In this document: one piece after another, positions 1 through 8,273 of the stretch | How positions within the stretch are numbered: the stretch's first letter is position 1 | Layout of the letters: each line of letters begins with the position of its first letter | Origin: Methylobacterium marchantiae | GTDB taxonomy: Bacteria; Pseudomonadota; Alphaproteobacteria; Rhizobiales; Beijerinckiaceae | Direction of reading: 5' to 3' | Assembly (NCBI RefSeq): GCF_022179405.1 | Contig: NZ_BPQT01000004.1 | Location: 1-64,000 of the forward strand | DNA: 64,000 bases | Notes under the pieces: model-generated | Told to the model about the DNA's origin: nothing | What the model saw: the letters and a program-made list of their open reading frames with translations, nothing else | Database searches by the model: none | Translations under genes and position numbers: made by a program

Positions 1-741
1 GGCTTCTTCAACACCCTGCTAATTGCGGTAAATCCGTGCGTGCGGCTGCGTAAGCGAGCGGCGGAGAACATCGGTCGAAGAGTGCTTTCGGACGAAGAGG
101 TAGTCCTGTTTTGGCACGGAATTGTTAGGCCGCCAGTTTCTCGCCGTGTTGGGCTGGCGCTCAGGATCGCACTTCTCACCGGCGCTCGTGTTAGCGAAAT
201 TGCGCAGGCAGAACGCCGAGAGTTCACCCACATTGAAGATCCAGAACGTGCTGCGTGGGTTTTGCCAACAGCGAGATCAAAGAACGGTTGCTCACATTTC
301 ACACCTCTTTCTGAGCTTGCCCGCAAAGCGGTGTCTGAGGCCATAGTTTTGTCTGGCGACGCAAGTCAGTTTCTGTTCCCCTCTCCTTCAGTAAGCAGCA
401 AGCCAATAACGGGGCATGCTCTCAGTGTTGCCATGCAACGCTTTGGTGGCAATGTAGGGAGCGCATCAGAAGCTTCGCGGAGCTGGGCGTCCGAACTGCC
501 ATCCCCCCATGACCTGCGGCGAACCGTTGCTACTCGCCTCGCAGGCCTTGGCTATCCGGCCGAGGATGTTAGTGCGGTACTGAACCATAAGCGACGCGAT
601 GTTACCGGCCGCCACTACGATCTTTATGATCGCGCTAAAGAGAAGCGTCGTGCACTCAATTCGTGGTCTGACGCACTCACTGAGCTTGTCCGCACGGCTA
701 GTCCTCCATTGGCAGCAAACGTCGGCAACGGAGTGGACTGA
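1..741 (+). CDS. Tyrosine recombinase/integrase, C-terminal catalytic part (5' end outside window)
   Basis: The frame is open from base 1, so the gene starts left of the window; 246 codons are visible. The catalytic domain of a phage-type integrase can be read: the first Arg lies in TGARVSEIAQ, the H-x-x-R box in PHDLRRTVATRL (His codon 508-510, Arg 517-519), a second His box in LNHKRRDVTGRHY, and the probable nucleophile Tyr at 616-618. The leading AAENIGRRVLSDEEV is the usual linker into the catalytic domain of alphaproteobacterial island integrases. It should cut and rejoin attachment sites, and it marks a mobile region. No attachment-site repeat was recognised beside it. The catalytic half looks intact; the N-terminal half cannot be judged. 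Confidence 0.9.
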   Translation, partial: GFFNTLLIAVNPCVRLRKRAAENIGRRVLSDEEVVLFWHGIVRPPVSRRVGLALRIALLTGARVSEIAQAERREFTHIEDPERAAWVLPTARSKNGCSHFTPLSELARKAVSEAIVLSGDASQFLFPSPSVSSKPITGHALSVAMQRFGGNVGSASEASRSWASELPSPHDLRRTVATRLAGLGYPAEDVSAVLNHKRRDVTGRHYDLYDRAKEKRRALNSWSDALTELVRTASPPLAANVGNGVD

Positions 742-959
742 AAATCGCGGCGGTTTGGCTGGTATTCCAATCCGGTGGCAAGAGCCGTGCCCTGGCGGGG
801 TGTATCGTCTGGGTGAGGCAATTTGGATTGAGGTCGGTTTTGCGTCCGAATCTATCCTTTCGTGCAACCTTCTCATCAGGCCGCTCGTATTCAGCTATGT
901 AGAGCGCCCCTTTTACGGGTGATGCGGTGCCGGGCGAAGAAGCGTGACAGGCCGCTCGT

Positions 960-1270
960 GCTCGCTCAGACACCGCGTTCCGAGAGGACGTAGCGGAGTT
1001 CACGCAGGAAGGATTGCGGGTGCCCTTCGTTGGCCCGAATGATCAAGGGCGGCCTGCGCTTCCAGGCGCTGCAAATCGCGGTCGTCGCCCATCGGCTTGG
1101 GCGCGATCTACCCATCCTGCCGGTAGCGCTCGTACCACCGGATTGCGCTGGCTGCCTCGACACCGAAGCGTTTGACCGCGTGGCGCCGTGATGCGCCCGC
1201 TTCAATCGAGGCAACCACACGCTCGCACAGATCACCTGGCAGGACTGAAGGTATCGTGATCTTCCCTCAC
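960..1270 (-). pseudogene. IS630-family transposase N-terminal relic, frameshifted
   Basis: On the minus strand, codons leftward from about 1245 read CERVVASIEAGASRRHAVKR followed by FGVEAASAIRWYERYRQDG, the typical helix-turn-helix start of IS630-type transposases. A stop follows at once, then IAPKPMGDDRDLQRLEAQAAL in the same frame. The continuation FLRELRYVLSERGV lies in another frame ending near 966. The DDE catalytic region is absent, so only the DNA-binding part remains. No terminal inverted repeats were identified. The family call rests on pattern memory. It shows past insertion activity beside the integrase. Confidence 0.7.
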
Positions 1271-1547
1271 GAGCCCGTCCAGTGACTCGCACGCGATCCA
1301 AACGCCTACCCCAACCGCTTTAACCCGACGGGGCACGGCTACAGCCGGCAGCAGGGGCGATCACTTGCGTCGGATAGTCGCAGGTGTTCGTCGTCAACCG
1401 TTGCTCGCTAAGACCGCGCTAGCTCGCCCTTAGCTCGAACCCAGGTTCAAGAAACTGCATAGGCGGATCGGTGCTAGACACGCCCTGCGCATATGAATTA
1501 TCTATCCGCAGGATTTTAATGAAAAAAGGCCTCTAGGGGGAACATCA

Positions 1548-4500
1548 TTGAACGACTTAACACAAGCAGAAACGCGAGCCATTAAGGCGACAACCCTTGA
1601 AGCTTTTCCTATCCAACTACATGAGATACGGAGGACAGTTCAGCATATCCTATCCCTATTCGGTAGGAACAACTTTTTCCCTGAATACACTGTTCATAGC
1701 TACGATCATGTCCATGCTATGCTGCAAGATCTTGAGTGGATTATACCTGACGTCACTAAGGAGGCGATGACGTCAGCGGATTGGCTCATGATAACACTAT
1801 CAACTTACTTTCATGATTTGGGGCTTATAGTAACAGAGGAGGAGTATCAACAAAGAGGAGCCTCTCAATTTAATGATTTTTGCAGTAACGTACTTTTTGG
1901 TCGCGATGATGGATCCGATTATAAACAAAAAGTAGATGAATTAGGTCCTGACCGAGCAGAGCGCTTTTATTACTCGGAATTTGTCAGATATAACCACGCC
2001 GCTCGGGTTAAAAATTGGATTCACGGAATAGCATCTACGAAATTAGGTAGTGCTGATACCAGCGCAAAAGAATTAGGTCAGCTATTGAACCGGCTTAGCA
2101 ATGACTTTAGGCATGACTTGGGGAATATTTGTGAAAGTCATAATTTAGACGATCTACAAGATCTGCGAAAGTACAAGACCTTCCAACCCTATGGGCGAAC
2201 GAACGACGAGGCATGCAACCTGCTTTATGTTGCCGTCCTTCTTCGGACTACAGATTTGCTTCAAATAACTAAACAGCGAGCTCCATCAGTTCTGCATAGA
2301 TTCATAAGTCCAACCGATCCAATAAGCCAAGTTGAATGGGCCAAGCAAAACTCGGTGAGAGGTATCTTTCCTAAAGCAATTCTCGATACCGAGGGTAAGG
2401 CAACTGACGAGCAACCAGACACAATTTCAGTCTATGCAAAATTTGACAACGAGAATGGTTTCTTTGGCCTGACTTCATATTTGCGATACGCTCGCTCCGA
2501 GATTAAAAAATCATATGGATTATCTGCAAAAGCATTCCCTTCCTTAACGCGAAAATACGTCTTTCCTTGGAAAGAAATAGACGACTCGCACGTGGAAGCA
2601 AATGGTTTTATTCCGAACCCTTTTGAATTCCGTATAGATCAAGCTAAGATACTTGACCTTTTGACTGGTCATACACTGTACAACGATAGTTCAGTCGCAG
2701 TACGTGAACTGATCCAAAACTCGATTGATGCTGTTAGATTACAATGCCACATTGATCAAATCGATAGTCGCGAATTTGGCAAAATAGATATTACCTGGGA
2801 TACAAATACTCTTGAATTAAAAATTATTGATAATGGAACCGGAATGACTCAAGAGGTTATCGAGCGACATTTTTTAAGTGTCGGTTCCTCAAGATATCAA
2901 GAACCAAAGTTTAAGGAACAATATCCCAAGTTTTCCCCAATAAGCCGGTTTGGCATCGGCGTTTTGTCGGCATTCATGGTTGCTGACAGCGTTAAAATAG
3001 TCACAATTCATCCTGACGATGAAGCCGGACGTCAGATTTCCTTACGTTCCGTCCATGGAAAGTATCTCATTCGGCTACTAAACAAAGAGATCGATCCTGA
3101 GGCCGTGGCGATTGGCCCGCATGGGACGTCCGTTTCAATTAGAATGCGACCGAGCTCGAAGAAAATCAGTATCTTAGCTACAATCAACCGCTGGATCGTT
3201 TTTCCCCGGTGCAAAATGACGCTAAGTATCAATGGTGGAGAGCCTAAATCTATCGGCTTTGACAGTCCTAAACAGGCGATAGAGGCATATATTGATAGTG
3301 CTCCCGAGTTTAGAGGAGCGAGTGCAGGTTCGACTGTACATGAAATAATCGATTCGGGTTTAAATCTAGCTTTCGCAACAAAATATAATCGACACTTCCG
3401 AGATAGCGCCTTCGTGCAGTTATCAGACGAGTCGCGCCGTGACCCAAGGTTCATCGCTCCTTTAGGTCTTTGCGTCGAAGGCATTCGAGTTCAATTTCCC
3501 TCTCCAGGTTTTAGCTCGGGAGCGCAGATTTTATCTATTGCTGATTGTACGGGGTCAAGTGCCCCACGAACAAACGTTTCACGTTCTGCGCTTGAAGAAA
3601 GCGGGGATCAGCAGAGCATCCAAGAGCTAGTCTATCGCCTCTATTTTAAGCAAGTTGAGCATGAAATTGATCGTCTTCAAAAAGACGAAGGATTTTCATT
3701 GTCATATGCTGTTGAGCAGTTTCCTTTTGTGGCTTCGGCTCTGTTGCATACTCCAACTGATGAGCCAACGAAAAGGGATGTCCTTCGCAAATTTCCGCTG
3801 TTCATTGTTGAAAATGGCAACAATAGAGAGCAGATATCAGCGCATGCCCTTGCCGAAAGTGGTGAGTTTTGGACTGTAGAAAGTAAGACACTATCGGCTC
3901 TTATGGAGCTCTTAAGAGATACAAAAGCAGATGTAACTGCACGACAAGTATCGGAGTTTTGTGCATTTCGCGGATCAGCCCTTCCATCTGGTAGAATACT
4001 TACCAACGCAACTTCATCAATTATATCGCGGGGCGTTCTTGAAACTGAATTTGAAGTTTGTGAATTGAGGGCGTCCGAAACTGATCGGAGACTTGACGCA
4101 CGCTGGCGTCCAATCGGAGTGAAAAAAGCTTGGATATCCGGAGATGAAGCACAGGAGGCTCTGTCAGCATCCGTAAGACTAGACTATAATCGCTCGCGGC
4201 GAATGAGACAACGGCGACGTTCATTTAATAATGGATCTCTTCTAGTCGCCGTAGACGATGTACCGTTGTCTGGGTTGGATCGTTATTTTGCAGTTTCGTT
4301 GGGGTCTAGGATATATATTCTTCCTGGGACACCGCTTCAGAAGTATCTCATAAAATTTGCCACTTCTGACCAGATCAATGATATAAGAGCTTTTTCTGTT
4401 TATTGCGAGGCTCTTTTTGCGCCTAATGATTATCGGGCCGCGGGTCAGCCATCAACAGTTCGGGAAGTCGAAAGTTACATTCGAGACATCAATGCTCGAT

Positions 4501-4634
4501 CAGACGAAGATCATAATTTGGAAGTAAATGAATTTCTTAGTGCAATAGAGTCGTCCTCGGATAAATTGGCTCTATTTAATCCATTTGCTTGGAATAGATC
4601 AGAATCAAATGGTGATCATACCGAGTACGAATAG
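1548..4634 (+). CDS. HD-domain / HSP90-like (GHKL) ATPase fusion protein, 1028 aa
   Basis: Residues 30-250 hold an HD-type metal-dependent phosphohydrolase-like domain: His50/His54/His56 in VHSYDHVHAML, the HD pair at 89-90 (TYFHDLGL), and later His and Asp residues in NHAARVKNWIH and RTTDLLQI. From about 350 a Bergerat (GHKL) ATP-binding fold follows: N-box ELIQNSIDAVR with Glu387, Asn391 and Asp394, the DNGTGM box with Asp428, and the lid glycine motif RFGIGVLSAF from Arg467. This is the HSP90/MORC-like layout. The last 450 residues are not recognised. The start is TTG at 1548 behind a GGGGGA element; no upstream ATG is in frame. The gene is far richer in A+T than its neighbours, with rare codons such as ATA and TTA, and lies between a recombinase and a resolvase, so it was probably acquired. 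A conflict or phage-defence role is inference only. Confidence 0.85.
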   Translation: MNDLTQAETRAIKATTLEAFPIQLHEIRRTVQHILSLFGRNNFFPEYTVHSYDHVHAMLQDLEWIIPDVTKEAMTSADWLMITLSTYFHDLGLIVTEEEYQQRGASQFNDFCSNVLFGRDDGSDYKQKVDELGPDRAERFYYSEFVRYNHAARVKNWIHGIASTKLGSADTSAKELGQLLNRLSNDFRHDLGNICESHNLDDLQDLRKYKTFQPYGRTNDEACNLLYVAVLLRTTDLLQITKQRAPSVLHRFISPTDPISQVEWAKQNSVRGIFPKAILDTEGKATDEQPDTISVYAKFDNENGFFGLTSYLRYARSEIKKSYGLSAKAFPSLTRKYVFPWKEIDDSHVEANGFIPNPFEFRIDQAKILDLLTGHTLYNDSSVAVRELIQNSIDAVRLQCHIDQIDSREFGKIDITWDTNTLELKIIDNGTGMTQEVIERHFLSVGSSRYQEPKFKEQYPKFSPISRFGIGVLSAFMVADSVKIVTIHPDDEAGRQISLRSVHGKYLIRLLNKEIDPEAVAIGPHGTSVSIRMRPSSKKISILATINRWIVFPRCKMTLSINGGEPKSIGFDSPKQAIEAYIDSAPEFRGASAGSTVHEIIDSGLNLAFATKYNRHFRDSAFVQLSDESRRDPRFIAPLGLCVEGIRVQFPSPGFSSGAQILSIADCTGSSAPRTNVSRSALEESGDQQSIQELVYRLYFKQVEHEIDRLQKDEGFSLSYAVEQFPFVASALLHTPTDEPTKRDVLRKFPLFIVENGNNREQISAHALAESGEFWTVESKTLSALMELLRDTKADVTARQVSEFCAFRGSALPSGRILTNATSSIISRGVLETEFEVCELRASETDRRLDARWRPIGVKKAWISGDEAQEALSASVRLDYNRSRRMRQRRRSFNNGSLLVAVDDVPLSGLDRYFAVSLGSRIYILPGTPLQKYLIKFATSDQINDIRAFSVYCEALFAPNDYRAAGQPSTVREVESYIRDINARSDEDHNLEVNEFLSAIESSSDKLALFNPFAWNRSESNGDHTEYE

Positions 4635-4741
4635 GTTGACGATGTCTAATCCTGAGATTTTAAAGATATAGTCCAGAGAGTGGAGCGAAGATGTGTCGTT
4701 GTAGTGCTCGATCATATTATTTTTCGCCAAAAACGTACATT

Positions 4742-4800
4742 AGGGTATACCCTGCTGTGACGTAACATCGTCGGCGTCGGTCATCGTAACAACTGGGTTG
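4742..4800. promoter_or_regulatory. Possible res-type site upstream of the serine resolvase
   Basis: A 12-bp perfect palindrome with TA at its centre, AGGGTATACCCT, lies at 4742-4753. It is followed by two similar half-motifs, CGTAACATCG at 4761 and ATCGTAACAA at 4783, just before the resolvase gene. Serine resolvases of the Tn3 class usually act at such sites directly upstream of their own gene. The assignment is by position and symmetry only. Confidence 0.3.
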
Positions 4801-4855
4801 ACACCGGCTATTTGTGACAAGGTAGCCTCGGGCCTAAAGCTTGAGGTTACAAACT

Positions 4856-5401
4856 ATGACCCGCATCGGTTACGCCCGCGTCAGCACCCTCGATCAGGAC
4901 CTCGAAGGGCAGGTCACCCGGCTGAAGGTCGAAGGCTGCAGTGTCATTCGCTCGGAGAAGGTCTCTGGCGGCAGCCGCGACGGCCGAGCTGAATTGGCAA
5001 CCGTGATCGAGTTCCTTCGGCCCGGCGACGAACTGATGGTCACCCGTCTTGACCGGCTCGGCCGCGACACTCGTGACGTCCTCAACCTCATTCACGAGGC
5101 CGAGCAGCGCGGCGCTTATATCACCGTACTCGACCCGCATGTCTCGACCCGAGGCGAAATGGGTCACGTCGTTTTGACGGTACTCGGCATGGTGGCGCAG
5201 ATGGAGCGACGGTTCATCAAGGAGCGCCAGCGCGAAGGCATCGAACGCGCGAAGGGCAGCGGTGCTTATGTCGGCGGTAAGCGCCGCCTCGACCGCAACC
5301 GGATCATAACGTTATCGAAGGCCGGCAATGGGGCCGCTGCGATTGCGACGGCTTTGGGCTGCTCCCGCATGCAGGTTTATCGGGTGCTGCGGGAATCATG
5401 A
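4856..5401 (+). CDS. Serine recombinase (resolvase/invertase family)
   Basis: The protein has 181 aa, the usual size of small resolvases and invertases. The N-terminal catalytic domain starts MTRIGYARVSTLDQD, with the nucleophile Ser in ARVST, and continues with VTRLDRLGRDTRDVL, which contains the conserved DRLGR arginines. The long E-helix region is seen in MVAQMERRFIKERQREGIERAK. A C-terminal helix-turn-helix (ITLSKAGNGAAAIATALGCS, then MQVYRVLRE) would bind the site. ATG at 4856 is preferred over the upstream in-frame TTG at 4841 because family members begin at M-x-x-GYARVS. It would act in resolution or inversion within the island; no matching Tn3 transposase is in the window. Confidence 0.93.
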   Translation: MTRIGYARVSTLDQDLEGQVTRLKVEGCSVIRSEKVSGGSRDGRAELATVIEFLRPGDELMVTRLDRLGRDTRDVLNLIHEAEQRGAYITVLDPHVSTRGEMGHVVLTVLGMVAQMERRFIKERQREGIERAKGSGAYVGGKRRLDRNRIITLSKAGNGAAAIATALGCSRMQVYRVLRES

Positions 5402-5548
5402 TCAGCAAACTGTATTCAACGATGCCATGTCCTGGACGGCTGATAAGCGGTCGCTGAGCTACCCGATACATGTGGGTATGCCATCGGCAACGGCTCGTTG
5501 CCGCGCTCGACCACGGCTATCTCGCGCCGCTCCTTTTCGAGAGAGAGT

Positions 5549-5923
5549 ATGTTCACTCACGTCATGATTGGCAGCAACGACCTGGAGCGGGCACGGTGCT
5601 TCTACGATGCTACATTCGTCGCATTGGGAGGGAAGCCCGGCGTGATGGACCCCAGGGGCCGGCTGATATACGACCACGAGGGCGGGCGGCTGATGATCAC
5701 GAAGCCCATCGATGGCAAGCTGGCGACAGTGGCCAACGGCGGAACCATCGGTATCGCCGCATGAAGCCGCGAGCATGTCCTGGCATGGCATGAGGCCGGC
5801 ACCGTGCATGGTGGCGCCGCCATCGAAAGCCCTCCCGCAGAGCGCCCGAACGGGTCCTTTGTAGCTTACCTTCGCGATCCCGATGGAAACAAGCTCACCG
5901 TACCTACCCAGCAGGCGAAGTGA
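5549..5923 (+). pseudogene. VOC-family (glyoxalase-like) protein interrupted by one in-frame stop
   Basis: Translation from ATG 5549, behind GAGAGAG, gives MFTHVMIGSNDLERARCFYD, a typical start of a vicinal-oxygen-chelate fold of about 125 aa. The frame stops at TGA 5762-5764 after GGTIGIAA, in the middle of the second half-fold. Reading through in the same frame restores the family's end: SREHVLAWHEAGTVHGG, then SFVAYLRDPDGNKL, and a natural stop at 5921-5923. The break is therefore a single nonsense codon, not a frameshift. As written the product lacks the C-terminal strand and would not fold. The substrate is unknown. It lies just downstream of the resolvase, at the edge of the mobile segment. 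Confidence 0.85.
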
Positions 5924-6144
5924 CAAAATCCGTGGTCGCCATCACTCTGCTCGGCCTAGAAACCGAGAGCGAGCGCTGACGCTGTGCGTCCGAGAAGGGT
6001 GGTGAGCGGACACTGGCCCTGCGTCCAGAAACGGACGTTCGGCATGCGACCCGTTGCGGACATTGATCGACGCGGATCGCCGAGATTGCAGTAACCGCAC
6101 AGGCGGCATGGTGATAGCCATTAAGGAATTAATACCTGCATGTA

Positions 6145-7077
6145 CTATTTGCAAGCTGCTTCAAGGTAAGTGGGTTTACCTTTCACATTTATCGTGCAGG
6201 AGTATTTGCGCTCAATGCATCGAAAGGGTGTACAAGTATCCCGCTCAACTTCATCGGAGGTTACTACTTCGAACTCAGAGGCATTAGGGTAAGACGATTT
6301 CAATTCAGCTACAGCTTCAGCGCAATAACCAGGCTGGTTGCCGCCGCCGCCTCGCCAATTTGACGCCTTAAATATCGTTTTCTGGAAACCCCAGGATGCA
6401 ACGCCGTTCTCGAGAACGCGACACATAGAAATGACGTTCCCGCCGCAGCTTTCAAATCCCTTCTTCACAACCGAAAGGGAGTCTTCAGCCGATGGGTAGA
6501 ACCCGTCTCCTTTACTTGGACGTAAACGCGACACAAGGCTCTGAACCGACGACCAGTTGCTCTTCATCCGTGCTGTAGCGCATCCACCAAATTGATCTGC
6601 CTCAAGCTCTTTCATATACCGCGCAACTTCCCTTCTCTCAAAGAAGTGTCCTTGAACGAAATGTCCGAACTCATGCCCAAAGACAAAGATCGCTTGATCT
6701 CGGTCGTTGCCGATCACCTCGCGTACCCATGTTGGATTGTATACAATGAATCTACCGGGTTTTATCCCGGCCGAGCCAAGCTCTTTCGTGATCTCCGTTT
6801 CACTAGCCGCCCATGACTCGACCTTTTCAATTATACCGCAAGATAAAATCGAGATATCACGTTGCATTCCAAAATATGAGCCAATGGTTTTCAGAAGTTC
6901 CTCGGCATCATCGACAGTATCACTGACCTTCGCTGTTCCACTTATTCGTCCTTTGGCGTGCTCTTCAAGACAGACCTTAACATCTGCCACGGCCGCAGCG
7001 GCAGACCAAGCGACAGGTACGAACAAGGCTGCGGTCACCAGGAGGCGCGAGATAGGGGCTAATATTTGCTCGCTCAT
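6145..7077 (-). CDS. Secreted M48-like zinc metalloprotease
   Basis: The 310-aa product begins with a signal peptide (MSEQILAPISRLLVTAALFV, then AWSAAAAVADV). The zinc site HEFGH is at residues 135-139, and a third ligand is likely Glu157 in KELEADQFGGC, as in M48 peptidases. About eight cysteines in the mature part suggest disulfides and periplasmic or extracellular location. Start ATG 7077 is chosen because it precedes the signal peptide and overlaps the TGA of the upstream lysozyme gene by four bases (ATGA), which implies translational coupling. The last 140 residues, including NWRGGGGNQPGYCAEA, match no family I know. A role in wall or envelope processing together with the lysozyme is inference. 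Base composition is lower in G+C than in the core genes. Confidence 0.8.
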   Translation of the reverse strand: MSEQILAPISRLLVTAALFVPVAWSAAAAVADVKVCLEEHAKGRISGTAKVSDTVDDAEELLKTIGSYFGMQRDISILSCGIIEKVESWAASETEITKELGSAGIKPGRFIVYNPTWVREVIGNDRDQAIFVFGHEFGHFVQGHFFERREVARYMKELEADQFGGCATARMKSNWSSVQSLVSRLRPSKGDGFYPSAEDSLSVVKKGFESCGGNVISMCRVLENGVASWGFQKTIFKASNWRGGGGNQPGYCAEAVAELKSSYPNASEFEVVTSDEVERDTCTPFRCIERKYSCTINVKGKPTYLEAACK

Positions 7078-7859
7078 TGAGCCGACTCGCCAGTTTTGAT
7101 ATCGATCAGGTCGCCGGCAGTGGATGCGATCCCCAGAGACGAGCAATTTGAGCGCGTGAACTTGCCGTCATTGCCAAAAGCCAACGCTCCCCGAAATAAT
7201 GTTTGCTCACATTCTCGTCGGGCAATAAGACCCTCGTAGATCGTTCCGTTGGCGCGAACCCATCTCAGAAACTCACGCGCTGCGAGATCATTCCGATTTC
7301 TCTGCATGTGGCGAAGAAGTGTTGATTTTGCAAAATTTGCTTCACCAACATTAAAAATGAATGACACTAGAGCAGAAAACTGATCAATGTTAGTCTCAAT
7401 TGGATCCAGCTTTCCATCACCGTCTTTGTCCTCTTTATATAATGTGGACTTTCTAACGGCCAGACTCGCGAATGAGAGATCTTCCTTTAAAAACGTGATC
7501 GCTTGGCCTTCGCTAATCCCATCCTTCAAGCTCTCGAGGTTTATATTACCACAACGATCCTTCTTGATCAGGCGGCCATAACCAATAGTACAATAGCCGG
7601 CTGCATCATTGTAAGGTATATGAATATCTGCTTTCTTAACAGATCCCTCGAAATCAATCAAAAGAGCCAGTCCAAGATTCGATATCGCGCGGGCATCAGT
7701 CGAGGAGGGGGCCGCTCCAAGGCTATTTGACTCCCTCTCTTCTAAAAGTGTAATCGCAAACCGAGGTGTAACTTTATTGGGCGCGTCAGGGAAGTCCTGG
7801 CTGTATGCGATAGAAGTCAATAGGATGAAGCTAAAGCTAAAACAGAGTGCTTTCACCAT
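7074..7859 (-). CDS. Secreted GH24 (T4-type) lysozyme with an embedded EF-hand loop
   Basis: The 261-aa product has a signal peptide (MVKALCFSFSFILLTSIAYS). The T4-lysozyme catalytic triad can be placed: Glu71 in LIDFEG, Asp85 in IPYNDAAG, Thr91 in YCTIGYGR. Between catalytic half and helical lobe lies DKDGDGKLDPIE at residues 144-155, a textbook 12-residue EF-hand calcium loop with acidic residues at positions 1, 3, 5, 9 and 12. Conserved helical elements follow (FSALVSFIFNVGEANF, FLRWVRANG). Start ATG 7859 precedes the signal peptide better than the in-frame start at 7895. It is the first gene of a two-gene unit with the metalloprotease. It would cleave peptidoglycan outside the cytoplasm; calcium control is inferred. 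Confidence 0.88.
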   Translation of the reverse strand: MVKALCFSFSFILLTSIAYSQDFPDAPNKVTPRFAITLLEERESNSLGAAPSSTDARAISNLGLALLIDFEGSVKKADIHIPYNDAAGYCTIGYGRLIKKDRCGNINLESLKDGISEGQAITFLKEDLSFASLAVRKSTLYKEDKDGDGKLDPIETNIDQFSALVSFIFNVGEANFAKSTLLRHMQRNRNDLAAREFLRWVRANGTIYEGLIARRECEQTLFRGALAFGNDGKFTRSNCSSLGIASTAGDLIDIKTGESAQ

Positions 7860-8273
7860 GATTATCTCCGGCTTCAATTGGGACAGCGAGGCCATGGCCA
7901 GAATGTTTCACGCACCCGAGTCACCGTCAACGGCGTGCAGGTTCTGCCGTCCCGTTTTTCTCTGAACGGAATGATTCTCGTCGAATGCTGCTCGACATGG
8001 GTCTGGCGTGCGGTCACTCGCCGTGTGACGTTCGGCTCAGCTTGTCTGCAAAAGAGAACGGAAAGACCGCCGAGTTTTCGAAAGTGGGCAGATCCTGGTG
8101 AAGTTGCTCGCCGCCTGACTTCCGCTTCCCACCCGACCCGGTCGTTAGCGTCGATTTCAACGGCCCGGAAGGGGACCTTCCGAGGATCTGTGAAGGATCG
8201 AGTGCAGACGATACCGACCGTCAGAATTCTACCGCCAGTCCGATCCTCGCACGGGGGGATGACAGCCTAGCCT
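7860..8273. other. Intergenic stretch without a recognised gene
   Basis: About 410 bases separate the lysozyme start from the 3' end of the next minus-strand gene. Open frames here (for example 7878-8270 on the plus strand) show no recognisable domain. Promoter elements for the lysozyme gene should lie at the left end, but no convincing -35/-10 pair was seen. Confidence 0.5.

Noticed and set aside
877-959. 12-bp direct repeat CAGGCCGCTCGT at 877-888 and 948-959 as an attachment or insertion duplication.
   Set aside because: It brackets only 59 bases, with no element between, and lies beside a decayed IS; chance or local duplication is as likely.
7878-8270. 130-codon plus-strand frame between the lysozyme and Cys-module genes.
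   Set aside because: No ribosome-binding site or domain; composition looks like intergenic DNA.
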